Assembly: GCF_041146795.1 (NCBI RefSeq)
Contig: NC_135177.1
Span: forward strand, 19,791,560 to 19,855,559
Source: Maylandia zebra
Taxonomy: Eukaryota > Chordata > Actinopteri > Cichliformes > Cichlidae
Direction: 5' to 3'
DNA length: 64,000 bases
The notes beneath the pieces are model-generated. The model did not search any database, was not told the DNA's origin, and worked only from the letters and a program-made list of their open reading frames with translations. This document shows positions 12,532 to 28,574 of this stretch, in pieces (position 1 is the first letter of the stretch; each line of letters begins with the position of its first letter). The translations under genes and the position numbers were made by a program.

Positions 12532-13569
12532 GTTGATTTACAGTCTCTAAACAACAATCAACAACGTCAGAGCTTCTCGGCCTGGCCTCATTCCTGTGCA
12601 GCGTCTCCTCTTCATGGGATCCACTGGACACTGAAACAAGAAAAAAAGAAATAATCGTTCTCATGGAATAACCTGCTTTACGACTTCATGCCCGTACATG
12701 CATTTCTGGAAAGCATGAAGCAACTGGCATCTGCACAGAACTGAAGGCAGTATAATCAAATGCACAGGAAACAACAGACAGCTTACTCATTGTTTACGCA
12801 ATGCATAATGATTGCTTTTAAAAGAAGAGAAAAAAAAACATGCTTGAAACAGCCTTGACATTATCCAGCTGTCACCATCTGTAGAGTTTTTATTTAACTA
12901 AAGGCAGAGTAAGGCTTCAGTGAAAATTTGCCTTGAGCACCACACCTTTGTGTCTTTACAGATCTAACACACCATCTAAGGCCCATGAGTTTATGTAAAG
13001 TAAAACAGTACAAATGTTTATCTTGTTCAAACCTTGTACTGCTGCTTTTTGTCGTTTGAAAAGCACATACATACAATTATATCGATCCAAGGCGAGCATA
13101 TTCTCTATCAGGGCGTTAACTGTAGCAATATGAACTGGTGATGCATTTAATTCACAGTGAAAATCCAGATCATACTACAAACACTGCTTAACAATGGACC
13201 CCCAGGGTGGTGCGTTCAAAGGTTGAGGACCATTTCTGACTTTCGATTAACATTCCTAACTATTAAAAAAAATCACGGAATAAAACTAGGTTACACAAAC
13301 ACAGGCTAACGTAACTTAAATCATCATCTAGCCTCTTAATCAGCAAGAGATCTCTGTGCCACTGCTCGCAACATACTTGTACAGGTAAATGTAGCTGAAT
13401 AACACGTTCTCTCTTCATCGGCCATCTGCAAGTAAGCTTAAGCTAACCGTTTCACTTCTCAAATTCATACTTTTGAATTCCCACAATCTTTTTCTCAGTA
13501 AATGCTAACACTTCTCTTTACATGTCGTTTATCATTATACACCCTTGATGTTAAAACACCAGCTAACGT

Positions 13570-13870
13570 GGAAGTCACACGTCTACTTACCTTAGCATGT
13601 AAACTGGCACAGTCCGTCTGATGAACCCACACAACGAGCAGTCGGTTGAAATGTTTATTTCATTTCTTTGTATTGTTCGCACATGCTCGGTAGAAAACAC
13701 GTACGGTCTAGCTTGAAAGCAGATAATAACATTAGTAAAGCAGTCCTTTTGAACATACATAAAACCATATTGCTCTTATTGCTCGGTGTGTGTCACGTTA
13801 TTAAGCCACACCCCTACAGAGTTGTCATGGTGTCTGCCCCGTATGGCACGTGACCTCACCTGGGGCGACC
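13570..13870 (-). promoter_or_regulatory. Likely smpd5 first exon and promoter
   Basis: A minus-strand splice donor (CTAAG|GTAAG) near 13592 suits a 5' non-coding exon. About 200 bases upstream, 13845-13854 holds GTCACGTGCC on the minus strand, an E-box of the CLEAR (TFEB/MITF) type. The transcription start is inferred. Confidence 0.3.
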
Positions 13871-14152
13871 TACAGCATCAGCTGCTGTTGTTCGCCAAAT
13901 GAAAAACTCCATTGAATTTGATATTTCTAAGTCACTGTGCTGTTTATTTTCCATACATGTGTTTTTTTCTTGAATTGTTTTAAGTATATTTACTTATTGT
14001 TAGTGACGTAAATATGACTTAACGTAACAAATGAAACTTTCCGATAATAAAAGTAAAATTATAAAGTCCTACTTGACGACAAACTAAACTACATACTGCG
14101 GAGCCAGCAACTGTCCTGCTTCAATTTCAGTTTTTAAAAATGCATAGCATAT

Positions 14153-14590
14153 ACAGTACTGTGCAAAAGTCTTGTGTCAACCCTAACGTAACTTTTAGAT
14201 ACTGTTCATCTGCTGTAGATAGATTTTAGACTCCCTTCTCCCTTTGTCCTAAACTTATCCAATTTCCTCTTATTTATTCATTCATTTATGTATTTATTAG
14301 GGACGAACTGCACAACATGGTAACAACAGCTCTTTGTAAATCACCTTTTAGGTGCAGAAACACTATTTTATGTCAAACTGTGTCGTCTCACGTGGTTTAA
14401 CAGACAAGCAAACAAACAAATTCGTCTGACTTAATCAGGCTGAGGAAGCAGCCAATGTGCAAAGAAAAACTTTGATAGATCCTCAGAAATCCCGAAAAGT
14501 TATTTTTCAGGACTATTTAAAAATGACAAGAACGTCACTGCAAGCAAAAATGAGGGGTGCCTTGAGATTTTAGAAAGTACTGTAGAATAA
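14153..14590. repeat. Short non-autonomous Tc1-like element
   Basis: The left end (CAGTACTGTGCAAAAGTCTT) and right end (AGAAAGTACTGTAGAAT) resemble the inverted ends of a common teleost Tc1-like family. The interior has no transposase. The call rests on remembered end sequences. Confidence 0.45.
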
Positions 14591-15014
14591 CAGATTACTT
14601 CACATGTGAAACAAAGCGAGGAAACAGAACTCCAGATTGCATTAGACCTATATCGGCCATTTTGTAGTATCACCTCTTTAAAGTTAGGTCCACGAAAACT
14701 TCCTGATGCTGTATCTCATGATCCCCAATGTTGGGGATACCATAGCAGTCCACACTGCACTGAATATTGGCTGAAATCAAATTACTGTTAAGACATCTGT
14801 CATCAAGCTGTGCTTCTTATTTGTGTGTGACAGTTTTAAACCCCCTGGATACTTCATTGTTTTTCTGGTTAAATAAAGCTGGCTGATTGGTGTTGTTGAA
14901 ATGACTAAACACATGTGCAATTGTGAGTTTCATTTTTGGGTTTCTCTATCAAATGGCAGACATTTTTCATTAAGCACAAAATCATAGACACACATTATTT
15001 GCTATGTCGAATCA

Positions 15015-15020
15015 TTTATT
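15015..15020 (-). promoter_or_regulatory. spatc1 polyadenylation signal
   Basis: AATAAA on the minus strand, 41 bases after the spatc1 stop codon. This implies a very short 3' UTR. Confidence 0.5.
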
Positions 15021-15060
15021 CCAGCTTCAGGATGGTGCAAAGCCAAATTTGGATCTGGAG

Positions 15061-16983
15061 CTACCAAAAAAGAAGTGGCTTTCTGTCCATTTCTGCCATC
15101 ATGCAGAGGCAAGTGAGCACAACCAGCAGGTCCTTGTGAAGCTTTCTAGGTGCAGTGGTCATTATCACCTTCTTCAGGAAGTCTGGATTATTGTAGTCCA
15201 TTTCCTGTGTGCTGTGTTCACTTGGCCTTTCCGTTAGGATCCCGTAGGTGTTCACAATGAACTCAGTAAAAGGAGGGTGAAGTGCTTCTTTATACCCACG
15301 CTGGCTCAGCCTTTCCACGAGCTCTGCATGCCTCTGAGTGAGATGAAGCTGATAGCCTTGGTCCACCTTCCCTGTCAGTGGATGTGTGCTAACCTGTAAT
15401 GAGTAAATAAAAGGTGAATATGAGCACTGCCATATTAAACAGGAAACTCCTCAACAGACACATTTGTACTAATTAAATTGAGCTCCTCATTATATCATTG
15501 TGATAATTCTTACCTCTATGATCTTGTTTGGTATATTGGCCATTATGAAACCATAGAGCCTCGTGTGACCCTGGAAGATGTAGGAGAGAATTCTCCTATC
15601 CAGCTGATAGCAAATCTCTCCAAGAAGCCTGTTTGGGGCTGAAGATAGATAATAAAAATGAATTATTCCTTTCTTAGAGTGTCAACAGTGCAATTACAGC
15701 TCAAACATTTTCTACATTTGAAGTAACAATCACCCTTGCTGTCAAGAAGAACATCAGTTCTGCGGCTGTGACGCTCAGCTGTCTCATCTGCGTCTGTATG
15801 CAGAGAGCTTTGGATGAAAGACTTGAAGTCGATGGGAGACGAAGATCGATGTTCCCATTTGGGTTTGGTTTGTTGCAAGTCTTTTCTGAATTGTTTCTCA
15901 TCAAAGGTGCGCTGCCACTGAGTTAATGGTTCTGTTCCTGAGATGGAGCAAACTGATAAAAAACAACGGCCTTGTTATTCGTCATTAATAACAAGCAGAA
16001 AATCAGAGGTATGTGCACAGTGAAAGTTGTCTAATAAACCAGTGATTATTGCAAAAGCTTTTCTTTGATTGTAACTCCAGAGTGGAGGCGTAACCCCATC
16101 ACACTTGTTTCAGTCCTTCTGAGCTGGTTGACCCCATGGCATAGACCTGATTTTAAAGTATGGATTAACCGAAGGATTAGAGAGTGTGTGTCTGTAATGA
16201 CATTCCCCCCAAAATGTCCCATTTTATAACCCAATTTGACTTAAATTACCCCTTTTATCTCTCTAGTACTTTATATTATCGTACTGTATTTGAACCACTC
16301 TTTTTTTAACCACAGATGCCTGAAAAGCATGTTGCTCGTAATATGCAGGATAACAAATACGCCTCTATAAATTAAATTAAATAAAAGCAATTGTCATTAT
16401 GCTGCACATGCATTTACCAAGGATCTATTGTTGCCCTCGCTAGCCTTTGTACGCTTCAAAGAACGGGGCAATGCCATTCAAACAATTAACTTGAAAATAC
16501 TTTAATGTACACTGAAAATAATATTTATTAGTCATTAATACAGAGAGATTGAGGACAAAGTGATTGGACCCAGGCTATTTTTCTTTAAAATAGCCTGGGT
16601 CCATTTATTCTACTACGAAGTGTTGTTTTTTAAAATGCTGGATCTACATATTAAGGACGATTAATAAAATACAGAAAAAATATATTTATAAATGCTTACA
16701 CTTTACTATACATCACGTAGACATAACATTACTTGTTTAAAGTAAAAAATATAGATTTCTAAGCAAAGCCAGTCAGAAGTCAACACTGATGCCACCACCT
16801 GGTGGCAAAGAAAACCACAATACCTGTTAATTCCTCCAGAGTGTCTTTGTTGAAGCTCTCCATCCTAGCTCTGAGGTCTATGTTTTCTTTGACCACACTT
16901 AATATCGACTTCAGCTGATCATTGTCCTGCCTGAGCTGGTCATTTTTTAACCGCAAGGCCACAGCAGTTTGCTCCAGATTCAT
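15061..16983 (-). CDS. spatc1: Speriolin (spermatogenesis and centriole associated 1)
   Basis: Four exons: 16824-16983, 15734-15952, 15514-15638 and 15061-15393; 278 residues. The N-terminus is a Leu-heptad coiled coil ([19 protein letters not shown]), as in speriolin. The middle is poorly conserved and polar. The C-terminal speriolin domain is clear: [35 protein letters not shown], then [15 protein letters not shown] and [12 protein letters not shown], ending in KPLLFW. Speriolin is a sperm centrosome protein that binds Cdc20 in mammals. The protein is much shorter than mammalian SPATC1 (about 590) and nearer SPATC1L in length. Position between smpd5 and grina favours spatc1. The start is the only upstream Met in frame with the coiled coil. 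Confidence 0.87.
16565..16603. repeat. Perfect 17-bp inverted repeat
   Basis: Arms at 16565-16581 and 16587-16603 are exact reverse complements around a 5-base loop (TCTTT). It lies in the first spatc1 intron. Confidence 0.9.
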
Positions 16984-17107
16984 TGGAGGGTCTTAGTTTC
17001 ACAGCTAAGCCGCAAACTGCCCCCAAAACAAAACTGTATCAATTCAAATGACAACAGAACTCTGGCAGCAGTTGACTTTGACAGGATTCTTTTAGTTCAA
17101 TGAAAAC

Positions 17108-17148
17108 AGAGAAAGAGAGAGAGAGAAAGAGAGAGAGAAAGAGAGAGC
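17108..17148. repeat. (GA)n-rich simple repeat
   Basis: A run of GA/GAAA units between spatc1 and grina, just upstream of the spatc1 start. Confidence 0.85.
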
Positions 17149-17818
17149 GCATCAAGATTTTAAGTTTCCTCGATACATGAAGGAATGACCATTAATTCAT
17201 CACTTTTTAAAAGGTTTCATCATTGGATTAATCTTGCCTAGCTGTCATGGAGTCGCATACATTTATATTTAGGTTTGGCTGCAGTTACGGTTTCATCTAC
17301 TGCACATTTTAGCCCTTATTTCTGCTGGTTTTTTTTAGGTTAAGCATTAAAGATTCACTTTTGATCCCAGCAAACAAAAATTTGACAAAACAATCCCAAA
17401 GTCCACATGCTAATGAGACTAGATATCAACAAAGCACTCTTCTGGCTAATTAAAACTCCTCCTGGTAAAAAAAAACAAACAAAAAAAACCCACCAAAACA
17501 AAAAGAAAAAACCTTGGGATCATTTTGGCAAACCTTTGTCCTTTTTAATGGTTTTGTTTGGCATAGGATACAATTTTCTAAACCAAAATACAAGTTTTGT
17601 ACATATACTGCAGAAAACTGTAGCAATCTCTAAGCTGGAGGCTATGTGGTCCTACTTACACTACATAGCATCATACAAAAACTACATTTACTGGGTGAAG
17701 CAAAAGCAATCTTCAACTATGTAACGAATACACACTACAAAGCAAAGCAAAAATCAACATTATCAGAATTCGCTTCTGTGTTTGAACAGAAAACAGTTTT
17801 GATTGTCGCTCCCTTTGC

Positions 17819-20500
<2,682 letters not shown>

Positions 20501-20651
20501 CTCCGCCTTAGATCAGGAGCAGATACCGTCCGGTGCGCAGGGATACGAGATAACCTCTGAAAAGCATAAAATACAAAGAAGAACAACAAATATGCTACTT
20601 GACAGATAATGTTGGCAGCGAGTATACACATACACACGCAGCGATACAGAA

Positions 20652-20676
20652 GTCACGTGGAAGCGGTTACTTCCGG
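20652..20676 (-). promoter_or_regulatory. grina promoter motifs: E-box and ETS site
   Basis: GTCACGTG at 20652-20659 and ACTTCCGG at 20669-20676 lie about 150 bases upstream of the grina start codon, near the inferred first exon. Both are common in housekeeping promoters. Confidence 0.35.
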
Positions 20677-21374
20677 TACCTATTGTTTTCCCACAAACAC
20701 CGATATCTCAATTAAAACAAGCGTTTTGTAACCACTGTACATATTGTCAGTGCTTCTGCCGCTAGCACGAGTCCACATGTGGAGCTCACTTGACACCAGG
20801 GTCGAAAAAAAAAAGAAAAGAATCGGCACCGTTTGAAACATCCCGAGAATCGCGAGGTTTACAGGATAAAAGAAATAGGCCACAAATCTGACTTTCATCC
20901 ACGAAACCACCCTTTAGCTCACGTATTCTGCCCTCTGAATTAAAATAAGACATGGGAATACATGTCATATTTCTGACAAAGAACGAATTAGCATGTGAGT
21001 TTTTTTTCTGTTAAATTGATTAACATAATATAGACATGTTTTTCTAAAAAAAAAAAAAAAAGGCAGGCGAAAGGAAGCAGAGATCAACAGTTATGATAGC
21101 TGAAGTCTCTAAATGCTACTCACAGTGCTGGGAAGAAACGTTTCAGTTCCAAATGGCTTCCCTTTGAATCATTTGTGGGTGTCGTTTTGCAGGTTTTTTG
21201 AATTTTAAGGCACTGTGATTGCTAAAGAACGACTTCCTCTTAACGCGCTCGACAGACGGAATGCGTTCACGAAACATGGGAGAAATGGGACAGGTGATAC
21301 CGATGTTCTCACCGCAATGATTTGCGAGCTTTTTCTTTCCGTAAAGATAGAAAGTTTTCTGATAGGACACTGGC

Positions 21375-21376
21375 TA

Positions 21377-21410
<34 letters not shown>

Positions 21411-21414
21411 TTTT
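21375..21414. repeat. (TA)n/(T)n simple repeat
   Basis: A TA run followed by a T run, in the grina-rbm24 spacer. Confidence 0.9.
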
Positions 21415-21884
21415 AAATACGTCACATAAACACCAAAACTCGATATCAACTAAGCCATGTTTAAATTTATTTTAAATGAGTTACTTTGACCGACGTCAGG
21501 TCATGTTCGCTTAACTTTCACGTGATTAACCAGCATTTTTGTAAGAGAAGATTTCGCCCCCTATGTCATTGGTATAATTTTGATATGGCTTGAATGCGTC
21601 AGGCCTGGCAGTGCCGCTGGCCTTCAGCTCCGCCCAACGTGTGAGTAAAATTGAAAGTAATGTGCTCGATGTGAGACAGGCGTTCGTGGGAAAACATAAC
21701 CACAGAGCTCAAGGTGTCACGACTCAATGGTGTGCAATACTCACATTAACCAGCAGGTGTCAGGAGGCAGCAGCTTTGGTAAGAAAAACCGAGAGATATT
21801 AGAGAAAAATCGTTTATTAGATCTGACACAGAACCTGACCTATAAGCGGTTCCATCTGCTGTTCACTGAAGCCTCATCAAAAAT

Positions 21885-22170
21885 GGTCTCAGAGGAAGGT
21901 GGCTGTCAAGACGCCATTCTTAAGGATTGTCAGCCCTGAACATGAGTGAGGACACATTTTATGGAGTGATGAATCCAAAGGTGAAGGTTTTGGGTTCAAA
22001 TCATCATCGGTATGAATGGAAGAGGTCAGGAGAGAGAGATAACAGCGAGTGTTTACAGCTATCCCTAAAACACAGTCATCTTGATGGAGAACAGAGCAAA
22101 AGGCAGCCAACATCCAAAGAACAGCTTTAAACGTCCTTTTAGAAACCTGGAGAATCTTCTTTCATACTGC
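21885..22170 (+). repeat. Decayed Tc1-like transposon fragment
   Basis: Pieces such as GAGGAAGGTGGCTGTCAAGA, TTATGGAGTGATGAATCCAA and AAAAGGCAGCCAACATCCAA follow the order of a common teleost Tc1 transposase gene on the plus strand, with large parts missing. The left limit is unclear. Confidence 0.55.
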
Positions 22171-22199
22171 CAAACAATTAAACAAGAACACAGAAACAG

Positions 22200-23435
22200 T
22201 TGAAGGTAAATTTTGATTTATTTCCCAAATAAAATATCTGTATAGTTGAGTCATGCATTACAAGGTCAACAGCTGTTGCTCTTGCATCAGAAAACCTTTA
22301 ATGTCAAAAGACATAAAATGTGATCAATTTTAAAAACAGCCTCTCAGTTATCAAATTAGTCAAGTATCAAAAGTGACATTAAAGAGCTATTAATCTATTA
22401 GACAACATAAAAACAACAGAACAGTATAGAAAAAAAGAAACACTTTAAAGTTACTGCTACCTTTCCACTCATCATTTGTTCTTTATACAGACGACAGCTT
22501 TGCAAAGCCTAGCGTTCACATCCATCATATGCTCTTGATCATGAGAAATGCAGCAGCACACATGGACATGTTCCACAGTAGACTTTTATACTAACATATG
22601 AAAACAAAGGGTTTATTGCTGTAAGGCTCCATAATAAATACATAAATAGCATAATTTAAACACACGATGAAACATTTTATGAAAATGAAAGATTCACATT
22701 CAACAGCGTTTCTTCCCTTTAGCTGAACATACTTGAGTGATTAAAAGGGAAGACGCGCGAGTGCTTTTACCAGCTTCAGCTGTCACCAGAGCATTTTGTC
22801 TTATGTACCGCAGAAAAAAATACTTTTTAAAAGGGATTTCTTTTCCCAAGGGTCTCTAATCTACCTCACTCCAAACAATAATATATATGTGTATATATAT
22901 ATAAAAAGTCTTAATAAACACTGACGTTTCCATCAGTGCCTGGATAGCTTTGTGAAACAAAAAGAAAAAAAATGGTCCGAAACTATTTCAATACTGAGAA
23001 CTGCATGAAGGTGTAACATACTGTCGCCAGGTGTTATCGCTGATTTTTAAATTAGCGTGGAAGAAATCTGATCATAAGACATGAATGCACTTTGGACTTA
23101 CCCCTGCAACATATATACAAAACTCAGCAACAGCTGTCTTGATGTCCAGTGAGTCAACTTCAGTTAACCTGACAAATTTTTTACTGCTGAATAAATATTA
23201 AATATTCATTTATATCCAATACTGATCTCACTTGAATAAAATATACATTCCTCACTTGTCTCAACATTGTCTTCTCGCTCTTTGGTAGAGGTTCTGCTTA
23301 GTTAAAACCTGGAAGTGACAACCTTTCTTTTCTTTTTAAATCAGCCTCAATCTGTCTGCATCTCCTCCCTTCACCCTCTTCGTGGAAAGAGCTCACCTCC
23401 CCTTCTTTTCTTTCTGTAAGGTAGTCTTAAAGGTT
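22200..23435 (-). other. Probable rbm24 3' UTR
   Basis: AT-rich, without exons. Several minus-strand AATAAA signals occur, the most distal near 22217. A 1.2-kb 3' UTR fits the long 3' UTRs of RBM24 orthologues, but its exact end cannot be seen. Confidence 0.45.
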
Positions 23436-26400
23436 TTACTGCATGCGATCTGTCTGGAGCTGCTGAGGCTGATACTGACTGAAGGCCGCAGCAGCTGCTG
23501 CTGCTCCTGGGGTGGCAGCGGTGGCAAGCGGCTGCTGGACAGCGTACCCATACCCCGCTGTAGTCATGTAGCTCGTCGGTGCTGGTGAAGCTGCGTACGG
23601 ATACTGCTCATAGGCAGCAGCTGCAGCAGCAGCAGTCGCAGCAGCTGCAGAGTACTGGGCATAAGCTGCTCCAGTATAGTCAAGGTATGGGGAAGTGGCA
23701 GCGGCAGCTGTTGCTGTAGCTGCAGACGGTTGTACATGAGGGATCACCACGCTGGGTTGGACAAAGGCTTGAGGGAAGACATAATGAGCTGGGATCCTGT
23801 AGGACACAAAGATGCACAGGGTCAGAACAGAGCCACAGTCAGTCATCTTTCCAACGCTGGAAAACTGAAAAGCAGGTGCCAAATATGTCAGTCCAGTCCT
23901 CAGAACACAGCAAATCCATTCATTAACGGAAAAAATAAAAACCCTACCTAGAAATGAAACGTTAAAAAGCAGCAAAAACCACAAAGAAACACAAGCGTAG
24001 CTTTAAATTTCAAAAAGCACCCGAATCTGAAACACAGTGAGGCATTAAAAGAAGACATAGCCAAGCTCTGCACCCCAACGCTTCACTGAAAACCATATTT
24101 GACAAAATGCGAGCTTATCGCAAAAACACAACATATCAGTTCGAGAAATGGACATGGTTCTGCCCACATACTGCAACACCAACACCACACATACAAGCAT
24201 GCCCACACATGTTAATAGGTCCTTAAACGCAAAAGAAAAAGAAAAAAATGACTGTTTTGCACGTAGCTGTTAAAGTAACCATACAGCATCTTATCAAAAG
24301 TAGGTGCTTAGCTGTATCATGTTGTGCAGATGGCTGTTTGAAAAATAAATAAACAAGACTGTGTAATAAAGGGACATCTCCATTTGATGATGATGGAAAC
24401 ATACAACCTTTGTATCTGGGTAAACTTGCCTCCACTTTAAACTTCTGTCAGAGTCACGCTAACCAAATACACCGAGGAGCAGGTGTAAAGTATATTTATC
24501 CACTGACACGTGCACCTCTTCTACCCTTCCAGACATACCACCACCCCGCGCAAATACACACGCACGGCCAACTTGAGTGACAAGGGAGGCTGGCTGCATG
24601 CTATTTTTGCTCCTCTTGTCATCGCAAAAGGACAAGCTGATCTTCTCCTTCAGTGACACATGGCAGAGCTCTCCTCAACAACTGCCTACACCTCACTACG
24701 ATCAGACTGAAGGTGTCCCCACTGATAAGTGAAAATGGGAGGCGAAACAAAGGCTAACTCTTTTGTCTTATAGAGGCACATCGATTCCAGAAAACTCCCA
24801 ATGCTTATTTTTGAGCGTGACCCGTCTAATTACTTTAACAGCTTTCAACTTGACAAGACAGAAGCCATCACGCTGGTATCCTCGCTTTGTGACGCAACTT
24901 GGTTTTACTACAAAGTGTTTAAATGCTGTAAAGGTCACAGCTGACTTTAAGTGTGACTACTGAAAGGAGGGCATGGAGGTTTTGTCGTCCTGCAAGTGGA
25001 GAGCTAAATAAAGGTGCATTGTAAATCACCAGGGCACATGGGTAATCCCCAGCACATAACCAAAACGCCTCATGGGCGCATGGCTCGTCCCACCTGTCGT
25101 CCGCAGCCGAGCGGCTCCGTCTCTGCCATACATTATTAACAGCGCTGCTGAGTGACTCCCTTTTTTCCATCTGAATTTGAGAGGCCATGCGGATCACTGT
25201 AGCCAACAGCTGCTGCCTAAGAGATGAGCTAAGAGCTCTTGTCTTCACCCTATATTGCAGGGACTATATGAGCACACCTAAACTCATGTGTCACAGCTAA
25301 AATAATGAATTCATAACGCTAAAATTTCAGCAGAGTGATCCAGCTTTAATTTGAAACCTTTTTGTTAAAAAAATAACTTACTTCACCAAAGCACAGCCTT
25401 TCTGCAAAGAGGGAGGCAATCGAACACACTCATACACACCACTTGAGTGATGGCAAAAAAAACCCACTGAATATTTGTGACTGATCAGAAAGAAAATGTT
25501 CAGTATATGTACCTGTAGATGTAAGCTACAAATGAAAGCAGTAGGTTAATTGAAAAAAAAAAAAAAAAAAACCCAATAAAAAAAACAAAAAAACAAAACA
25601 AAACACAGCATCATGGGTAAGGAAACAGAAAATGAACTCCCACATGCAAGCCAGTGTTTGTTTTGTTGCCGGGGATTGAATTTGAAATTAACACACTGAG
25701 TGATCGTCAACCCCAACCCCTTTTGACAACAAAACACAGTGAACTTCATGTTAACCAGAAACCAGGAATAAATAAATAAAAACACAGGCTAAAGCACAAT
25801 CATTAAAACGGGAAAAAGAATCAACACCCCATCGCAGAGTTATAACTCCCTATGATGACTGGAAAAGTCTGTATGAAAAAATCCCCTTCTGAACGCCCCA
25901 CACCCCCCACTGCAAGTAGAAGTAAGCACACAGTTAAGCTGAACGCCACATCATACTGAAAACAAGGCACACACCAATCTATGTACTATGGAAAACTGAA
26001 AAAAAAAAAATCATCAAAGAAAACAACAACAGGAGAAGATTTCCATGCATCTAGTCACCATTTCTGTTCGTTTGTGTATGTCAGAGTATACAGGTAACAC
26101 TTTAGCGCTCTGCCCAATGCAGACTCAGCTATTCCTCAAATCATCATGTCACTTCATCAGCTATTTTAACCGTTACCGACCCTGTCAGATCAGAGAGAAA
26201 TAGACAACATGAAGACAAGTCCTGCAGTGGCTGGGGACAAACGCTCACTTCCTTCACAATCAACCTCAAGCAGAGGGGCACACATGTACACTCACATGTC
26301 ATCAGTCAGGGTGAAACAGATGGAGGCAATAATAAATACACGTTTAAAACAATAATAATGAAAAAAATATAGTCAAGGGCATTTCTAATAGAGACAGATT

Positions 26401-27083
26401 TTTGTGACAGAAACAAAATGTAGCTTCACATACCCGTAAGGTCTCTGGATGAATGCTGGATGGATCTGAGGCACACCAAATGCAAAGCCTGGAGTTGATA
26501 CAGACCATTGTGAAACATTTGTTTAAAATCTTTAAAATAAAAATAACCCAGGAAGAAAAATACCTACAAGTTTTCTTAGATTTGTTTCCATAAACTTTAA
26601 TTAGCTTAATTTAGTTTAGTTCTTTTTATATTCGATTGTAAAAGAAAATAAAAACAAAACTGAGGTCCAGTCCCTCACCTGGCTGAATGACCCTGGGTTT
26701 GGCCCCAAGATACGCCAGGTTCACATTGGCTTTCCTTCCATCTATTATGGGGTTGGGGTCCTTGCAGGCTCGGTCGGCAGAGGCCCGGTCTGCCATGGTC
26801 ACCTAAATTAGGACAACGCGTTTTCCATGAGATTATACTCCTGCACGCGAAACAGCGCATTCTACTTGACTTGTTCAGCTGACCGAATCGTTATATAATT
26901 ACAAGATTTACTTACGAATCCATAACCTCTGGATTTGCCCGTCTGCCGGTCAGTGATAACAACGGCCTCTTCGATTTCTCCAAACACCTCGAAGTATTTT
27001 CTCAGACTTGAGTCGGTTGTGTGATAAGGAAGACCTCCCACAAAGATCTTGGTGAAGGTGGTGTCTTTCTGTGCCGCGTGCAT
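23436..27083 (-). CDS. rbm24: RNA-binding motif protein 24
   Basis: Four exons: 26916-27083, 26679-26802, 26434-26488 and 23436-23796; 235 residues, against 236 in human RBM24. One RRM covers about residues 8-85, with RNP2 IFVGGL and RNP1 KSRGYGFV. It is followed by [13 protein letters not shown] and an Ala/Tyr/Gln-rich tail with long poly-Ala runs, ending [16 protein letters not shown]24 binds GU-rich RNA and controls muscle and heart splicing and mRNA stability. An in-frame Met at 27104 would add seven residues (MKHSFHT). I prefer 27083 because it gives the family's usual MHxxQKDTT start. Poly-Ala and the HVQPSAA region separate it from RBM38. Teleosts have rbm24a and rbm24b; I cannot say which this is. 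Confidence 0.93.
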
Positions 27084-27104
27084 TGTGTGAAAGCTGTGTT
27101 TCAA

Positions 27105-27730
27105 AATGATTTCCGGGGAGTTTTAAAAGTTAGATAAAGGAAAGAGGAGCGTTCAGTGTGCGGACAGGAGGCCCCCCGAAAGTGTGACTGTGCGTCTGAA
27201 AGAGGAGGAAGACACCTGTTTGTTGTGTGTGTGCTTCCCAGTTGTCAGTGTGCGTGACACGGATCCTTAACTCCACCCAGATCCAGACCACCACACCGTG
27301 TTCAGGCTCCCTACTGTCGCACAACTGCTGAAACTGTCACAAGGGCACGCAGCGTAGAGCTGAATAAAGTTACTCAGTTACTTCGACCATGTATGTTCAT
27401 ATATAAGTTAGGGTTGACTGGGAAATAATAGCATGTTAGGAATGTCAGTTCTCCCCGGAAACTCGTGCAGTCCGTGGGTGCACAGCACTTGCTGGGGTGT
27501 AATTTAATAAGTTCATAATGAAAGTGCAAAAAAAAAAGCTGAAAATCTTGCTCAAATAATGTATTCTTTACTATCGTCTTAGTTTACTGTAGTATAAGCT
27601 GTTTTTTTGTGTTTTTTTTTTCCCTATAGCACCTCCTCCTATTGGAAATAAACAGAATCAATCATCAATATCCGGATATAATAGACACTTTTAAAAATAG
27701 TTTGTTTTTTGTTTGTTTGGGGAACAATTT
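27105..27730. other. rbm24 5' UTR, promoter and flank
   Basis: The first 250 bases presumably hold the rbm24 5' UTR and start site. I see no clear TATA box. The rest carries no exon or named repeat. Confidence 0.35.
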
Positions 27731-27734
27731 GGGG

Positions 27735-27972
27735 AAGTTACTTTACAGTTGTGGTTAGAAGTGAGCATGACCCGTCGTAATTTGGGGCTTTTAATAACTT
27801 CCATGAACTTTTTTTTTTTTCCAGGGTGGAGTTATTGCACAGCATACATCTTTAATGAAGAAAACAAGAATTGGGTGCACAAGTTTGAACTTCTTTTGGA
27901 TTTTCTCTAATCCACACAGGGTAAAAAAAAAAAAATAAAAAAAAAAAAAAATAAAAAATAAAAAAAAAAATA

Positions 27973-28019
<47 letters not shown>

Positions 28020-28283
28020 TCAAATAATTACATATGCTTACTTAAATCTTTTAATAACTTTTGTCTTTTAACTTTGCCAAGGCCCATGAAGTTTCAGATT
28101 TGAGAGAATCAAAAATAAATTCAAACTTGTGCGTCCAGTTTAAAATAGTTAAATATGTATGCTGTAAAAATCATTCCACCCTGGAAAAAGAACAGTTTAA
28201 ACAAATCCTTAAAAGCCCCAAATTACCATGACACTCATGCCTGTGATGAGTGTATGTAAACAGACTACCATAACTGTAGGTTA
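27735..28283. mobile_element. Fold-back Tc1-like MITE with AT microsatellite core
   Basis: The arm at 27736-27905 is an imperfect inverted copy of 28095-28283; both contain AATTTGGGGCTTTTAA and a TTCCAGGGTGGA block, one in reverse. The termini (ACAGTT(G/A)TGGT) resemble a known teleost Tc1 family. Between the arms lies an A-rich and (TA)n microsatellite instead of a transposase. Confidence 0.7.
27921..28013. repeat. Poly(A)/(AAAT)n plus (TA)n microsatellite
   Basis: About 60 bases of A-rich units, then 18 or so TA units, inside the fold-back element. Confidence 0.95.
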
Positions 28284-28574
28284 AAAGCACCTCAAACATG
28301 ACACCACTGGCTACAGACAGGCTGGAAAGATTTAAAACTATTAAAGGGCTTCATCATTTTAAGGGGGCAACGTACTTATTCCTGTTTCCAGGATGTTTAT
28401 ATTGTCCCTGGCGATATTTCACACATGCTGCACATCTTAAAGTAAAATGTGTTCTATTATAACATCATTTGAAAGTTTTTTTTTTTTAAAAACATGAGAT
28501 TATTGTAAATTCATTACCCGTATGCTATCTTCTCCTGTACACCTTAGACATAGCATTCTTATTTAGATCTCAAA

